From Candidatus Endonucleibacter bathymodioli (GTDB lineage Bacteria > Pseudomonadota > Gammaproteobacteria > Pseudomonadales > Endozoicomonadaceae), in the NCBI GenBank assembly GCA_030674915.1, contig JASXSV010000014.1, positions 1-64,000 of the forward strand: a stretch of 64,000 nt of DNA. The letters are read 5' to 3'. Position 1 is the first letter of the stretch. Every line of letters starts with the position of its first letter. Positions 37,521 through 47,043 of this stretch are shown here, piece after piece. The position numbers were made by a program, and so were the translations under genes. Below the pieces are notes generated by a model. The model was given only the letters and a program-made list of their open reading frames with translations. It did not search any database and was not told where the DNA came from.

Positions 37521-38269
37521 TATGAGTCTTTCCTGTGGTTATGAACGACATGGCCGTGTATGTTATGGTTGTGATCGTGGTTGTGCGTGTAAATGGCAAG
37601 ATCGGCAGACTCCCTGCCAAACAGCTCTAGATAGGCTGGATGACGTCTTACTATAAGGGGGTGGCCAGAGCAGCAGACGTGCTGGTTTATACAAACCACT
37701 TTGTCCGTGGATGCCATAACCAAGTGAAGATCATGGGAAACCATTAATACGGAACAATTTTGTTCGTTTCGTATCGCGGTAATTAGCTGGTAGAGTTCGC
37801 GCTGACCGTTAATGTCAACGCCCTGAACGGGTTCGTCAAGAACCAGTAAATTGGGTTTATTTAATAGTGCTCTGGCCAATAATACTCTTTGTTGCTCGCC
37901 GCCAGAAAGTGCTTGCACGGAAGAGTTGGCTGCGTATTTAATGCCTGTTTTGTTTAGGGCTGCTGTAATTTCATGGCTTTTGCTGTTTGTCAGTGCCAGA
38001 AAACGCTTGACTAACAGCGGCATGCTATTATTGATATGCAGTCTTTGTGGCATGTAACCTATTCTAAGTCCAGGCATAAGACTTCTTTTTCCTGAGTCGG
38101 GTTTTTGTAACCCAAGAGCTATCCTTACAAGTGTGGTTTTTCCAGCGCCATTTGGGCCGATGAGGGTGACGATTTCGCCTTTCCTTACGTCAAGGTCTAT
38201 TTTATTTAGAGTTGATCGCCCTTGGAAGCTAATGCTTATTTCTTTTAGGCTTATTAGTGGGTCAGTCAT
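37520..38269 (-). CDS. znuC: Zinc ABC transporter ATPase ZnuC
   Basis: ATPase of the zinc importer; 249 residues. Walker A GPNGAGKTTLVRIALGL, signature LSGGEQQRVLLARALL, Walker B LLVLDEPVQGVD, and the H-loop MVSHDLHLVMA. The C-terminal tail is His-rich (THNHDHNHNIHGHVVHNH), as in other ZnuC proteins, probably a zinc sensor or buffer. It overlaps zur by 8 nt upstream and znuB by 1 nt downstream, forming one operon zur-znuC-znuB under a Zur box. Confidence 0.96.
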   Translation of the reverse strand: MTDPLISLKEISISFQGRSTLNKIDLDVRKGEIVTLIGPNGAGKTTLVRIALGLQKPDSGKRSLMPGLRIGYMPQRLHINNSMPLLVKRFLALTNSKSHEITAALNKTGIKYAANSSVQALSGGEQQRVLLARALLNKPNLLVLDEPVQGVDINGQRELYQLITAIRNEQNCSVLMVSHDLHLVMASTDKVVCINQHVCCSGHPLIVRRHPAYLELFGRESADLAIYTHNHDHNHNIHGHVVHNHRKDS

Positions 38270-38771
38270 GGGATGGTTTTTCGTTACTGCAGTTATGACA
38301 AAGTCCAGTTAGCTCTATGGGGGAGTTTGATAGAGAAAAATCATGATGGGCTGCGCAGCTTTGCGTGGCACTGGTTACGTGTGAACTTTCCACTTCAATA
38401 GTGGCTCGACAATTATTACAGATAAAGAAACAACCCCAGTGGGCGCTTTCTGGATTGACTGAGGGATTAGAGCAGCCGATATAAGAATTAATTGAAGGTA
38501 GCTTGTGAACAAGTCCGTATTTTTGTAAAAAAACCAATATTCGGTAAATAGTTGGTGGTTGTGTGTGGCGCTCTTCCTGATTTGCCAATTTTGCCAGAAT
38601 ATCATAGGCACCTATGGGGTGCTGGTTTTGCCAGATAATTCCAAGTATTTTTTCTCTAAGAGGAGTAAAATTTACTCCTTGTTTTTGGAGTAGTGCACGG
38701 GTCTCACTCAATGCATTCTGGACGCAGCGATTATGATTGTGAGGCTTATAGGGGTTGTGAGAGGCCAGCAT
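38262..38771 (-). CDS. zur: Zinc uptake regulator Zur
   Basis: A Fur-family repressor that uses zinc as corepressor. The start is set at ATG 38771: TAGGAGCAAA precedes it, and the Zur box (38800-38816) lies just upstream. A longer in-frame start at 38879 would place the operator inside the gene and adds an unrelated N-terminus. The 169-residue protein has the winged helix (REKILGIIWQNQHPIGAYDI), PPTIYRILVFLQKYGLVHKL, and the structural zinc site in FFICNNCRATIEVE and LTGLCHNCSNE. First gene of zur-znuCB, so probably autoregulated. Confidence 0.94.
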   Translation of the reverse strand: MLASHNPYKPHNHNRCVQNALSETRALLQKQGVNFTPLREKILGIIWQNQHPIGAYDILAKLANQEERHTQPPTIYRILVFLQKYGLVHKLPSINSYIGCSNPSVNPESAHWGCFFICNNCRATIEVESSHVTSATQSCAAHHDFSLSNSPIELTGLCHNCSNEKPSHD

Positions 38772-38799
38772 TTTGCTCCTATTATATGTGTTGCAAGGT

Positions 38800-38816
38800 A
38801 TGTTATAGCATAACAT
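38800..38816. promoter_or_regulatory. Zur box upstream of zur-znuCB
   Basis: A perfect palindrome ATGTTAT-AGC-ATAACAT, matching the gamma-proteobacterial Zur consensus of the form GTTATA-n-TATAAC. It is 29 bp upstream of the zur ATG at 38771 and overlaps a plausible -10 region on the minus strand, so zinc-bound Zur should repress the whole operon. Confidence 0.85.
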
Positions 38817-38879
38817 CTTTGAGTAAGACTGCTGATTTTTATACACGTTCTTCTCATTGAGCGTGTAATAAGTAGCCAA

Positions 38880-39007
38880 TATGCAACCAATTCCCTTTGA
38901 AGGTGAGAAGATGTTACTTGCTCTTTTAACCCCAGTTACCTGCTACCCCTTAGACTCAGGTGCATGCGTGTTTGTCGCCTACTATCACTTCAATGGTAGC
39001 GGGTATA
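38880..39007. repeat. Dispersed ~130-bp inverted-end element, copy 11
   Basis: It reads CAATTCCCTTTGAAGGTGAG to TATCACTTCAATGG with GGGTATA at the end. It fills most of the space between the zur promoter and polA. Confidence 0.75.
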
Positions 39008-39177
39008 GCGTCAGAAGTACCAAGGAGTGTAGCGTTCGCTTAACGGCTGCAAGATATTACCGTAAGGCGTATCTTTTTTGAAAAGCAACTCTTATGAATA
39101 CAGTCGGCCCCTAGCTTTTAAGTGTGACGGCTAAGAACTATTCTCGGACAAGCATTCTGGCTCAACGGAAACAAATA

Positions 39178-41901
39178 ATGGAAGAACAAGTAGTAGCGCC
39201 TCTAATTCTAGTTGATGGATCTTCATATCTTTACAGGGCATATCATGCATCTGAGCGCGCTAACCTCCGTACCTCTGATGGTCGGCCTACCGGCGCCATT
39301 AGGGTGATGACAAATATGCTGAAAAGCCTAATGAGGCAATACGCTAAAAGTGATGTTGTGGTTGTATTTGACGCAAAGGGAAAAAACTTTCGTCATGATC
39401 TTTATCAGGACTATAAAGCTACCCGGAAGCCAATGCCTGACGATTTAAGGTCTCAAGTGGAGCCTATTCACAATATTGTCAAGGCTCTGGGTTTACCTTT
39501 ATTGATGATTGAAGGTGTTGAGGCGGATGATGTTATCGGCACATTGGCGCGGGAGGCGACAGAGGGAAAAATTCATACGGTTATTTCAACCGGGGATAAG
39601 GATATTGCTCAGGTAGTTAGTACACATGTTACTTTGATAGACACGATGAGTAATACCAAAACAGATTTGGAGGGAGTAATTGAAAAGTTTGGCGTGCCTG
39701 CGGATCTGATTATTGATTACCTTGCGCTAATGGGCGATACCAGCGATAACGTTCCTGGGATGCCTGGAGTGGGGAGTAAAACAGCTCAGGCTTTACTTCA
39801 AGGGATAGGGTGTATTGATAAAATTGCTTCAAACCTTGATAAAGTAGCGGGTTTGGGTTTTAGAGGCAGTAAAACCTTTGCTGATAGGTTTGAGCAACAT
39901 AAAGATGTTGTCTTTCTTTCGCGAAAATTGGTAACTATCAAGACGGATGTTGACCTACCTGTTTCTATTGAGCAACTTAAGTCTGAGGAAGTAAAAACGC
40001 AAGAATTACTTGATCTCTATGAGCAGTTTGAACTTCGCTCTTTGATTAGTGAATTGGAGGGTGATAACGAGGGTGCAAAACAGACGTTAGCAACTGTTGA
40101 CTATGAAATAGTCACGAACCAAAAATGTTTTCTGGAATGGGTTGATCGGCTTAAGAGGTCGGAGCTATTTTCTTTTGATACGGAAACCACTGGCCTTGAT
40201 TATATGGTGGCCGACTTGGTTGGGGTATCTTTTTCCTGTGAGGAAGGCAAATCAGCTTACGTGCCGGTTGCCCATGATTATATAGGTGTGCCAGATCAAC
40301 TGGATCGTCAGTGGGTTTTACAAAAACTCAAACCCCTGCTGGAAGATTCCGAGCAGAATAAAGTGGGGCAGAACCTAAAGTATGATAAAAATATCCTTGT
40401 ACGCTATGGTATAGACCTTCAAGGTATGGCTTTTGATACGATGTTGGAGTCAGGTGTTTTCAATTCAACGGCAACTCGCCATGATATGAATAGCTTGGCC
40501 AAAAATTACCTTGGGGTTTCCACTATTTCTTTTGAGGATATTGCAGGGAAAGGTGTTAAACAGCTTACGTTTAATCAGGTTGACTTGGAAAAAGCTGGGC
40601 CTTATGCGGCAGAAGATGCAGACATTACCTTAAGACTGCATTACACCATTTGGCCGCTGTTGAGTGTGGTTAGTGGCCTTAAGAGTGTGTTTGAGGATAT
40701 TGAAATGCCACTGATTGGCGTTATTTCTCAAATAGAAAGAAATGGTGCATTGGTTGATGGCGCCTTGTTGGGGCAGCAAAGTCTTGAAATTGGTCAAAAA
40801 CTTAAAGAGTTAGAAACGCTGGCGTATAGAGAAGCAGGAGAGATATTTAACCTTAATTCTCCGAAGCAGTTACAGGAGCTATTGTTTAACAAGTTGGGTT
40901 TGCCTGTTGTCAAGAAAACTCCCAAGGGGCAGCCGTCGACAGCGGAGGAGGTATTGCAGGAGTTGGCTTTAGACTATCCTCTGCCTCAGCTTATTTTAGA
41001 GCATCGAGGCCTAAGTAAACTCAAATCGACTTATACTGATAAGTTACCGAAGATGATCAATGCTGCTACGGGAAGAATTCATACATCTTATCATCAGGTT
41101 GGGACGGCAACGGGTCGGTTGTCGTCTTCAGACCCTAATCTTCAAAATATTCCGGTTCGCACAGAAGCTGGGCGCCGAGTACGACAGGCATTTATTGCCC
41201 CTGAAGGGTTCCAGCTGGTAGCGGCGGATTATTCTCAAATTGAACTGAGAATTATGGCTCATTTGTCTGGGGATCAGGGGTTGCTTAATGCATTTGCTAA
41301 AGGGCTTGATATCCATAAAGCTACAGCGGCTGAAGTTTTCTGTGTTGGGCTTGATGATGTATCCATTGACCAACGTCGTAGCGCCAAGGCCATTAATTTT
41401 GGTTTGATCTATGGTATGTCTGCTTTTGGTTTGGCTAAACAGCTTGGAACGTCAAGGAAGTCAGCGCAGGAGTATATTAACCTATATTTTGATCGATATC
41501 CTGGTGTTCAGCGCTATATGGAAGAAACAAAGGTGCAGGCCAGAGAAAAAGGTTACGTAGAAACGCTGTTTGGTAGAAGGCTTTATTTGCCAGAAATTAA
41601 TGCTCAGAATGGTATGCGTCGTCAGGCAGCAGAACGAACAGCGATTAATGCACCGATGCAAGGTACTGCGGCAGATATTATTAAAAAAGCGATGATATCT
41701 GTGGATCAGTGGTTAAAATCTAGTTCGTTTGATGCCCGCATGATAATGCAGGTTCATGATGAGCTGGTATTTGAAGTTGCTATAAAAGATCTGGACGAGC
41801 TGATCGCGGGTGTTGAAGAAAAAATGTCCGGTGCAGTCTCCCTTAAGGTGCCTTTACTAGTTGAAGTAGGGGTGGGGAAAAATTGGGATGAGGCTCATTG
41901 A
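39178..41901 (+). CDS. polA: DNA polymerase I
   Basis: Repair and Okazaki-fragment polymerase with 5' nuclease, proofreading exonuclease and polymerase domains. From ATG 39178 it is 907 residues and starts MEEQVVAPLILVDGSSYLYR; an in-frame GTG 39124 would add 18 residues not seen in the family. The 5' nuclease has VVVFDAKGKNFRHDLYQDYK and GDTSDNVPGMPGVGSKTA. The proofreading site is intact (FSFDTETTGLD, NLKYDKNIL, YAAEDADITLRL). The polymerase has LSSSDPNLQNIPVRTEAGR, VAADYSQIELRIMAHLSGD, AKAINFGLIYGMSAFGLAK and MQVHDELVFEV. A divergent zur-znu operon next to polA is the Pseudomonas arrangement. Confidence 0.97.
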   Translation: MEEQVVAPLILVDGSSYLYRAYHASERANLRTSDGRPTGAIRVMTNMLKSLMRQYAKSDVVVVFDAKGKNFRHDLYQDYKATRKPMPDDLRSQVEPIHNIVKALGLPLLMIEGVEADDVIGTLAREATEGKIHTVISTGDKDIAQVVSTHVTLIDTMSNTKTDLEGVIEKFGVPADLIIDYLALMGDTSDNVPGMPGVGSKTAQALLQGIGCIDKIASNLDKVAGLGFRGSKTFADRFEQHKDVVFLSRKLVTIKTDVDLPVSIEQLKSEEVKTQELLDLYEQFELRSLISELEGDNEGAKQTLATVDYEIVTNQKCFLEWVDRLKRSELFSFDTETTGLDYMVADLVGVSFSCEEGKSAYVPVAHDYIGVPDQLDRQWVLQKLKPLLEDSEQNKVGQNLKYDKNILVRYGIDLQGMAFDTMLESGVFNSTATRHDMNSLAKNYLGVSTISFEDIAGKGVKQLTFNQVDLEKAGPYAAEDADITLRLHYTIWPLLSVVSGLKSVFEDIEMPLIGVISQIERNGALVDGALLGQQSLEIGQKLKELETLAYREAGEIFNLNSPKQLQELLFNKLGLPVVKKTPKGQPSTAEEVLQELALDYPLPQLILEHRGLSKLKSTYTDKLPKMINAATGRIHTSYHQVGTATGRLSSSDPNLQNIPVRTEAGRRVRQAFIAPEGFQLVAADYSQIELRIMAHLSGDQGLLNAFAKGLDIHKATAAEVFCVGLDDVSIDQRRSAKAINFGLIYGMSAFGLAKQLGTSRKSAQEYINLYFDRYPGVQRYMEETKVQAREKGYVETLFGRRLYLPEINAQNGMRRQAAERTAINAPMQGTAADIIKKAMISVDQWLKSSSFDARMIMQVHDELVFEVAIKDLDELIAGVEEKMSGAVSLKVPLLVEVGVGKNWDEAH

Positions 41902-41909
41902 AGTAAGGT

Positions 41910-42005
41910 CATACCTATTTCTCGCGAGGAGGTGTGAGATTGCTGCCTGCTCTCATTCACACCAGTTACCGCGACGCATAGGCTCATGGGGTTTCTTTAT
42001 CTGTT
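41910..42005. repeat. Dispersed element, copy 12 (partial)
   Basis: It begins CATACCTATTTCTCGCGAGG just after the polA stop; the centre (GATTGCTGCCTGCTCTCATTC, split here as GATTGCTGCC and TGCTCTCATTC) and AGGCTCATGGGGTTTC are clear, but the right arm is missing. Confidence 0.6.
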
Positions 42006-42028
42006 TCCTATCAAGCCTTTTGGGGTGC

Positions 42029-42484
42029 TTAACTTTTTCCAGAGTGTCCGAAGCCGCTTGTGCCTCTTTGACTTTCCTCAAAGCTGTCAACAATATCAAG
42101 CTCAGCCTGAATAACCGGCACCAGTATAAGTTGTGCGATACGATCTCCAGGGTTGATAGTAAATGTTGAATGGCCTCTATTCCAACAGGAAACCATCAGC
42201 TGGCCCTGATAGTCGGAGTCAATCAATCCAACAAGGTTGCCTAGTACTATGCCATGTTTGTGCCCGAGGCCTGAGCGGGGTAGAATCATGGCCGCTAAGG
42301 AAGAATCATTAATATGAATAGCCATGCCTGTTGGCAATAGCTCTGTTTGTCCGGGCTCTAAGGCGATAGATGCCTTGACGCACGCACGCAGATCTAAGCC
42401 GGCAGAGCCTTCCGTTGCGTGGGTTGGCAGGGGAAATTCCGTACCTAAACGTTTATCAAGAATGATTGTTTGTAGTTTTTTCAT
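42029..42484 (-). CDS. dut: dUTP pyrophosphatase
   Basis: Hydrolyses dUTP to dUMP, preventing uracil incorporation and feeding dTMP synthesis. 151 residues, trimeric-type. The five conserved motifs are readable: [59 protein letters not shown] and [11 protein letters not shown]. It follows coaBC on the same strand with a single intervening base, so the two form an operon, as in most gamma-proteobacteria. Confidence 0.97.
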   Translation of the reverse strand: MKKLQTIILDKRLGTEFPLPTHATEGSAGLDLRACVKASIALEPGQTELLPTGMAIHINDSSLAAMILPRSGLGHKHGIVLGNLVGLIDSDYQGQLMVSCWNRGHSTFTINPGDRIAQLILVPVIQAELDIVDSFEESQRGTSGFGHSGKS

Positions 42485-42485
42485 G

Positions 42486-43709
42486 CTAATCCTGTTCTGC
42501 TTTCCACGTGTTATAGACTCGGCTAATGATTTTCAGAAGCATTCCTGATAGTACTTTTTTTGATGTTCTTGGCAAAGATTCTTCAAAGTCGTGCCCCAAT
42601 ATAGTGACTTCATTGCTGTCACTATTAAAGCCATTTGTGCTAGAAACATTATTGGCGACAATAAGGTTCAGTTTTTTGCGTTTTAGTTTATCTTTGGCGT
42701 AACTCAAAAGTTTTTGAGTTTCTGCAGCAAAGCCGATGACAAAGAGATGCGGATGCAAAGTGCTTACTGAGGCAATAATATCTGGGTTTTGTACTAACTT
42801 GATATTTTTTGTTTCGCCACTATCTTCTGGGTCTTTTTTGATTTTTTCTGGGAAAGTTTTTTCAGGGCGATAGTCGCAGACAGCTGCACAGCCAATAAAG
42901 ATATCAACTCCCTGAATGTTATTATGAACTGTTTGGTGCATTTCTCGAGCACTGATAACATTGATGCAGTTAACTCTGTCTGGCACAGGAATATGAACAG
43001 GGCCGCTGATCAGCGTGACCGTCGCCCCAGCTTCAATGGCTGCCTCAGCAAGGGAGTATCCCATTTTTCCTGAACTATAGTTGGAAAGATAGCGGACAGG
43101 GTCAATATTTTCATGGGTTGGACCAGCGGTAATCATTAGACTAACACCGCTGAGAGCGTTGTGCTGGAACATTTCTGAGATTTGTTCAACAATGAGTTCA
43201 GGTTCAATCATGCGCCCTGGTCCCTCATCGCCGCAAGCTAGGCTGCCACTTGCTGGTCCTAAAAGACGAATATTACGCTTTAGCAATTCTTGGCAATTTT
43301 GTTGTGTTATATCATCGCACCACATGCCTTGATTCATCGCCGGTGCTAAGGAAATAGGGGCGCTGGTGGCCAAGCATAGTGTTGTTAGTAAATCATCAGC
43401 ATGCCCTCCTGTCAGTCGGGCAATAAAATCAGCGGTTGCGGGAGCTATTAAAATCAAGTCTGCCCATCTAGCTAGTTCTATGTGTCCCATCGCAGCTTCA
43501 GCTTTAGTATCAAGAAGATCAAGGTGGACAGGGTTATGAGAAAGAGCCTGCATGGTTAGTGGAGTAATAAACTCACAGGCTCCAGCGGTCATAACGACCC
43601 GTACGTGCGTTCCGCAGCTGGTGAGTTTTCGGATCAGATCGGCGCTTTTGTAGGCGGCAATGCCTCCGCTAACGCCGAGAATGATCCTCTTGTTTCGTAA
43701 CTGTTCCAT
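42486..43709 (-). CDS. coaBC: CoaBC: phosphopantothenoylcysteine decarboxylase / phosphopantothenate-cysteine ligase
   Basis: A bifunctional flavoenzyme catalysing steps two and three of coenzyme A synthesis. ATG 43709 gives [20 protein letters not shown], the family start; a TTG at 43778 would add 23 unlike residues. The CoaC half has the FMN and active-site region ([20 protein letters not shown], then APAMNQGMW). The CoaB half has [32 protein letters not shown], and [10 protein letters not shown] and FAAET for CTP binding and dimer contact. In Pseudomonas radC lies between this gene and rpmB; it is missing here. Confidence 0.96.
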   Translation of the reverse strand: MEQLRNKRIILGVSGGIAAYKSADLIRKLTSCGTHVRVVMTAGACEFITPLTMQALSHNPVHLDLLDTKAEAAMGHIELARWADLILIAPATADFIARLTGGHADDLLTTLCLATSAPISLAPAMNQGMWCDDITQQNCQELLKRNIRLLGPASGSLACGDEGPGRMIEPELIVEQISEMFQHNALSGVSLMITAGPTHENIDPVRYLSNYSSGKMGYSLAEAAIEAGATVTLISGPVHIPVPDRVNCINVISAREMHQTVHNNIQGVDIFIGCAAVCDYRPEKTFPEKIKKDPEDSGETKNIKLVQNPDIIASVSTLHPHLFVIGFAAETQKLLSYAKDKLKRKKLNLIVANNVSSTNGFNSDSNEVTILGHDFEESLPRTSKKVLSGMLLKIISRVYNTWKAEQD

Positions 43710-43906
43710 GGTTGGGAAGGTCTCTGGAGTTTTTCTGATATTTTTTGTCTCATTTACTGGCAGCTGAATAGGCGGCAAACATTAGTGGAAGCAAAGAGCT
43801 GTCAGGAAGAAGGCGTTAGTATGATGGTAAAATATGTTCAAGGAAAATCTGCTAAAATATGGAGCAAGATCGTTGTTTGATCAAGAGTTATTAGTACTCT
43901 ATGAAG

Positions 43907-43952
43907 AGCCAATTGTAAAAGGGTGAGCGTGTGTTCCAGTTGGCCTTTTTTC
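43907..43952 (+). terminator. Orphan terminator-like hairpin
   Basis: GCCAA near 43908 pairs with TTGGC near 43940, with a large loop and then CTTTTTTC. No + strand gene precedes it; it may be left over from a lost gene. Confidence 0.4.
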
Positions 43953-44149
43953 GTGTGGAAAGTTTAGTGTAGTCAATAACCATGCTTCATGCGGTGCATG
44001 AATAATTAGGGAATATTCAGATAAATGCTTCATTGTGTTGTTAATATGGATTTTATCTGTGTATTTTAGCTGGGTGAACTTGTTTTTTTGTTGATGTCTA
44101 TACCTGTTTTTATTGGAAGTGTAATATTGTTGACTTGTTGTTCATAAGA

Positions 44150-44205
44150 TTACTGGGGCTTCGCGCGGTTGTCAGCTGTTCGCATATTCATTGGTAACGG
44201 GTATG
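44150..44205. repeat. Dispersed element, right half only
   Basis: It reads GGCTTCGCGCGGTTGTCAGC, then ATTCATTGGTAACGGGTATG: the right terminus of the family. Confidence 0.6.
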
Positions 44206-44410
44206 ATGCATGCGTTTAATAGATAAAGTTATTTGTTGCGAGGCGGTCGATGTTTGCATCGGGGGCTTGGTTCTGGTATAAAGTTTGATCGTTGTGTGGA
44301 AATGGTTCTGGGTAAGGTTGAGAAGGCTCTACCCCAAAAAGCCAGTTTTGGAAATTAGTGAATATCATTTGGCCATATGGCCTGGTTATTTGGTTTGAGA
44401 GGCCATAAAA

Positions 44411-44647
44411 ATGTCCAAGGTTTGTCAAGTTACCGGTAAGCGTCCGGTTGCGGGGAATAATGTGTCTCATGCGAACAACAAAACCCGTCGTCGCTTTTTG
44501 CCTAATTTGCACTATAAGCGATTTTGGGTAGCGAGCGAGAACCGTTTTGTGCGGTTACGTGTTTCTGCTAAGGGAATTCGTATTATTGACAAGAAGGGCA
44601 TTGAGGTTGTTCTGGCTGACTTATGTTCAGCGGGTTTAAAACTCTAA
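44411..44647 (+). CDS. rpmB: 50S ribosomal protein L28
   Basis: The 78-residue L28: [20 protein letters not shown], then [19 protein letters not shown] and [15 protein letters not shown] are the family blocks. GAGAGGCC lies just upstream of the ATG. It is followed 19 bp later by rpmG, the usual gamma-proteobacterial operon. Confidence 0.98.
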   Translation: MSKVCQVTGKRPVAGNNVSHANNKTRRRFLPNLHYKRFWVASENRFVRLRVSAKGIRIIDKKGIEVVLADLCSAGLKL

Positions 44648-44666
44648 GCACTGGGAGCTATTAATC

Positions 44667-44834
44667 ATGGCAAAGAGCGCACGTGAAAAGATCAAACTGG
44701 TTTCCTCTGCGGGGACGGGTCATTATTACACCACTACCAAGAATAAGCGTAACACTCCGGATAAGCTGGTATTCAAAAAGTACGATCCGGTGATACGTAA
44801 GCATGTTGAGTATAAGGAATACAAAATAAAGTAG
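44667..44834 (+). CDS. rpmG: 50S ribosomal protein L33
   Basis: A 55-residue protein: [20 protein letters not shown], then [14 protein letters not shown] and [19 protein letters not shown]. It is the cysteine-free (C-minus) L33 type, which does not need zinc; this fits regulation independent of zinc supply. The GGGAGCTATTAATC before ATG is the ribosome-binding site. Co-transcribed with rpmB. Confidence 0.98.
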   Translation: MAKSAREKIKLVSSAGTGHYYTTTKNKRNTPDKLVFKKYDPVIRKHVEYKEYKIK

Positions 44835-44952
44835 AGTTTTCTCTGTTCTTAGTGCTGGCTTGAGCGCGTGTGAGTAATTTTAGAAATCAGAAGGTAAGTT
44901 TGCATGCGCGCCTAGGTTTGTTCTGGTGGAAATAGTCATTATACTGTACGGC

Positions 44953-45594
44953 TTAAATGCCATACTGGTTTCTATAATTAGCAATTGCTGGGGCATGCTG
45001 CTTGATTGACTCATTTCCTAGTGTGAACTCAAGGAGATGCTCCAGTTTAATGATACTGATAACTGGGATGTTGAAGTCTTTCTCGATTTGTTGAGTGGCT
45101 GATAACTTGCCACTGCCCTTTTCTTGCCGGTCGAGAGCAATCAAAATTGCTGAAGGTGTTGCACCGAAGTTCTGCAAAATGTTCATCACGTCACGTATAG
45201 CTGTGCCAGCAGTAATTACGTCATCAATAATCACTACTTTTCCTTGGGGTTTTGCTCCTACTATGCTGCCACCCTCGGCATGTTCTTTTTCTTCCTTCCT
45301 GTTGAAACACCAGTAGACATTGCGCTGGTGCTTTTGAGCTAAGGCAACGACTGTTGCTGTTACTAAGGGAATGCCCTTGTAAGCGGGTCCAAATAAAATA
45401 TCAAAGTTTACTCCCGATGAGACTAGAGCTTTGGCATAAAACTGCCCAAGTTTACTCATGGCTTTACCGGTATTAAATAGTCCAGCATTAAAAAAATAGG
45501 GAGACCTGCGCCCAGACTTAAGGGTGAAGTCACCCAAGCTAATGACCTGTTCCTGCAGGGAAAGCTGAAGAAATTCTTCCTGATAATCAAGCAT
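44953..45594 (-). CDS. pyrE: Orotate phosphoribosyltransferase
   Basis: Adds ribose phosphate to orotate in pyrimidine synthesis. 213 residues. N-terminal FTLKSGRRSPYFFNAGLFN, FDILFGPAYKGIPLVTATV, the catalytic loop NRKEEKEHAEGGSIVGA, and the PRPP-binding VVIIDDVITAGTAIRDVM. In Pseudomonas it neighbours crc, as here (divergent across an expanded gap). ATG 45594 is the only suitable start. Confidence 0.97.
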   Translation of the reverse strand: MLDYQEEFLQLSLQEQVISLGDFTLKSGRRSPYFFNAGLFNTGKAMSKLGQFYAKALVSSGVNFDILFGPAYKGIPLVTATVVALAQKHQRNVYWCFNRKEEKEHAEGGSIVGAKPQGKVVIIDDVITAGTAIRDVMNILQNFGATPSAILIALDRQEKGSGKLSATQQIEKDFNIPVISIIKLEHLLEFTLGNESIKQHAPAIANYRNQYGI

Positions 45595-46227
45595 AGAGCC
45601 GAGATATCTCTTTTTTTGCGATAAACTGACTTTTAGTTCAATGAAGAGCTGTGTTTTCTGCTATTTCAAGCTACGCTGTATATACCAGTTTTCATTGAAG
45701 GTGTGAGTAGGCTGCAAACGAGAGAATCCTGCGAGCCTACGATTACTAGGTAATTTGAGTGTGAGCGAGAGCTGTCAATAATCTCATGTCTTCAAGGGTA
45801 ATGAGTGTAGCATTCTATCTGAAGATTGGGTATAGGTGGAGTTTCTTCATAACATAGAGGTTGCAAAAACGGATGTTGCACGAAATTGTTTAGTGGCTGA
45901 GAGTTAGCGTTAGATTGATGTGGCCGTGAAGTTATTAGAAGCGCAGGCAAGTGGTATGTGGGCGGAGATTCATTTAATACTAGGCGGACAAGTGGTTGGG
46001 GGGAGCTAGGCTCTCTGTATCTCCGAGTGCGGTGGGTATATTGTTGAAAGAAAAAGAAGAGCTAGACGTGATTTCATTCATGTGAGTAAGCAATTCGGAG
46101 ATAGTCCGCTGTTATTTATAGTTGTTCTACGGTTCTACTTAGTCATTGAGCATCGGCCGCCAGCAGCAATGAGGACGCTGCTTTATGTTGTGCTCAGTGC
46201 GTTATGTATGTTGGCAGGGTGTATTCA
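45595..46227. other. Expanded pyrE-crc intergenic region
   Basis: It contains a complete dispersed element (45681-45809); the rest (45820-46200) has no readable gene. Confidence 0.5.
45681..45809. repeat. Dispersed ~130-bp inverted-end element, copy 13
   Basis: TATACCAGTTTTCATTGAAGG at the left, central GCAAACGAGAGAATCCTGCG and GAGCCTACG, and the right arm CTCATGTCTTCAAGGGTAATG with GTGTA. One of the best-preserved copies. Confidence 0.85.
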
Positions 46228-47004
46228 ATGAGAGTTATAAGTTTCAATTGTGAGGGCCTGAATAGGGCCAGAGGAAAAGGGCTGTTTGGCTGGCTTGCAG
46301 ATCAAGATGCAGATGTTGTATGTCTGCAGGATATACGTGAAACAGAGTGCTCCATGGCTGAGGCTAAATATCAAATGGATGGCTACTTCTGTTACGCGTA
46401 TTACGGCTACAACAAAGCCGATCGTGGTGGAACTGCCATGTATACGCGGCAATCCCCCAAGGCAATTATCAATGGGCTTGGCTGCCCTGAAGTAGATGAG
46501 ACCGGTCGTTATTTGCAAGCTGATTTTGACAAGATGAGTATAGTTAATGTTTATGTGCCTGAAGGTCATGATGAGGCAAGTCAGAATTTTAAGTATTGCT
46601 TCCTTGATGCTTATTCTCACAACTTGAATAAACAGCGCCGAAAACGTCGGGAGTTTATTATGTGCGGAACATGGAATATTGCGCATCGTAATATCGATAT
46701 TGCGGACTGGGAAAAAGCAGAAGAGGTATCTGGTTTCAAAGCATCGGAAAGAAACTGGATGAAGGGGCTTTTAGGGGATATGGGATTTTACGACGCTTAT
46801 CGAGAGGTAGATCAAGAGCCAGGTAAATACTCTTGGTGGCAGGATGAGTCTCTAAGGCGTGATAATGTTGGTATGCGAATTGATTACCAAATAATCACTG
46901 CAGGTATGCGTAATAGAGTGCTAAACGGTGGTATTTATAAGGCGCAGGGGTTTTCTTCCCATGCTCCTGTTATTATCGATTATGATTGGGATCTGAGTAC
47001 TTGA
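46228..47004 (+). CDS. crc: Crc-like catabolite repression protein (ExoIII fold)
   Basis: From ATG 46228 it gives MRVISFNCEGLNRARGKGLF and 258 residues. It follows Pseudomonas Crc closely: DADVVCLQDIRE, GRYLQADFDKMSIVNVYVP, LNKQRRKRREFIMCGTWNIA, RIDYQIITAGMR and SHAPVIIDYDWDLS. In exonuclease III the corresponding motifs are CGDWN and SDHAP; here CGTWN and SSHAP lack catalytic Asp residues, as in Crc, which has no nuclease activity and works with Hfq to repress translation of catabolic mRNAs. It lies next to pyrE, as in Pseudomonas. An in-frame Met at 46204 would add eight residues; AGGGTG favours 46228. Confidence 0.85.
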   Translation: MRVISFNCEGLNRARGKGLFGWLADQDADVVCLQDIRETECSMAEAKYQMDGYFCYAYYGYNKADRGGTAMYTRQSPKAIINGLGCPEVDETGRYLQADFDKMSIVNVYVPEGHDEASQNFKYCFLDAYSHNLNKQRRKRREFIMCGTWNIAHRNIDIADWEKAEEVSGFKASERNWMKGLLGDMGFYDAYREVDQEPGKYSWWQDESLRRDNVGMRIDYQIITAGMRNRVLNGGIYKAQGFSSHAPVIIDYDWDLST

Positions 47005-47043
47005 GTTTGCTCGCTGTTTATGATTGTTGACAAAGGAAATTCC

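Larger units (their letters stand above)
43710..44410. other. Gap where radC would be expected
   Basis: No radC is recognisable. A GCCAATTG / CAGTTGGC pairing followed by CTTTTTTCG (43907-43952) looks like an orphan terminator on the + strand. Half a dispersed element lies at 44150-44205. The region before rpmB holds its ribosome-binding site (GAGAGGCC). Confidence 0.5.
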
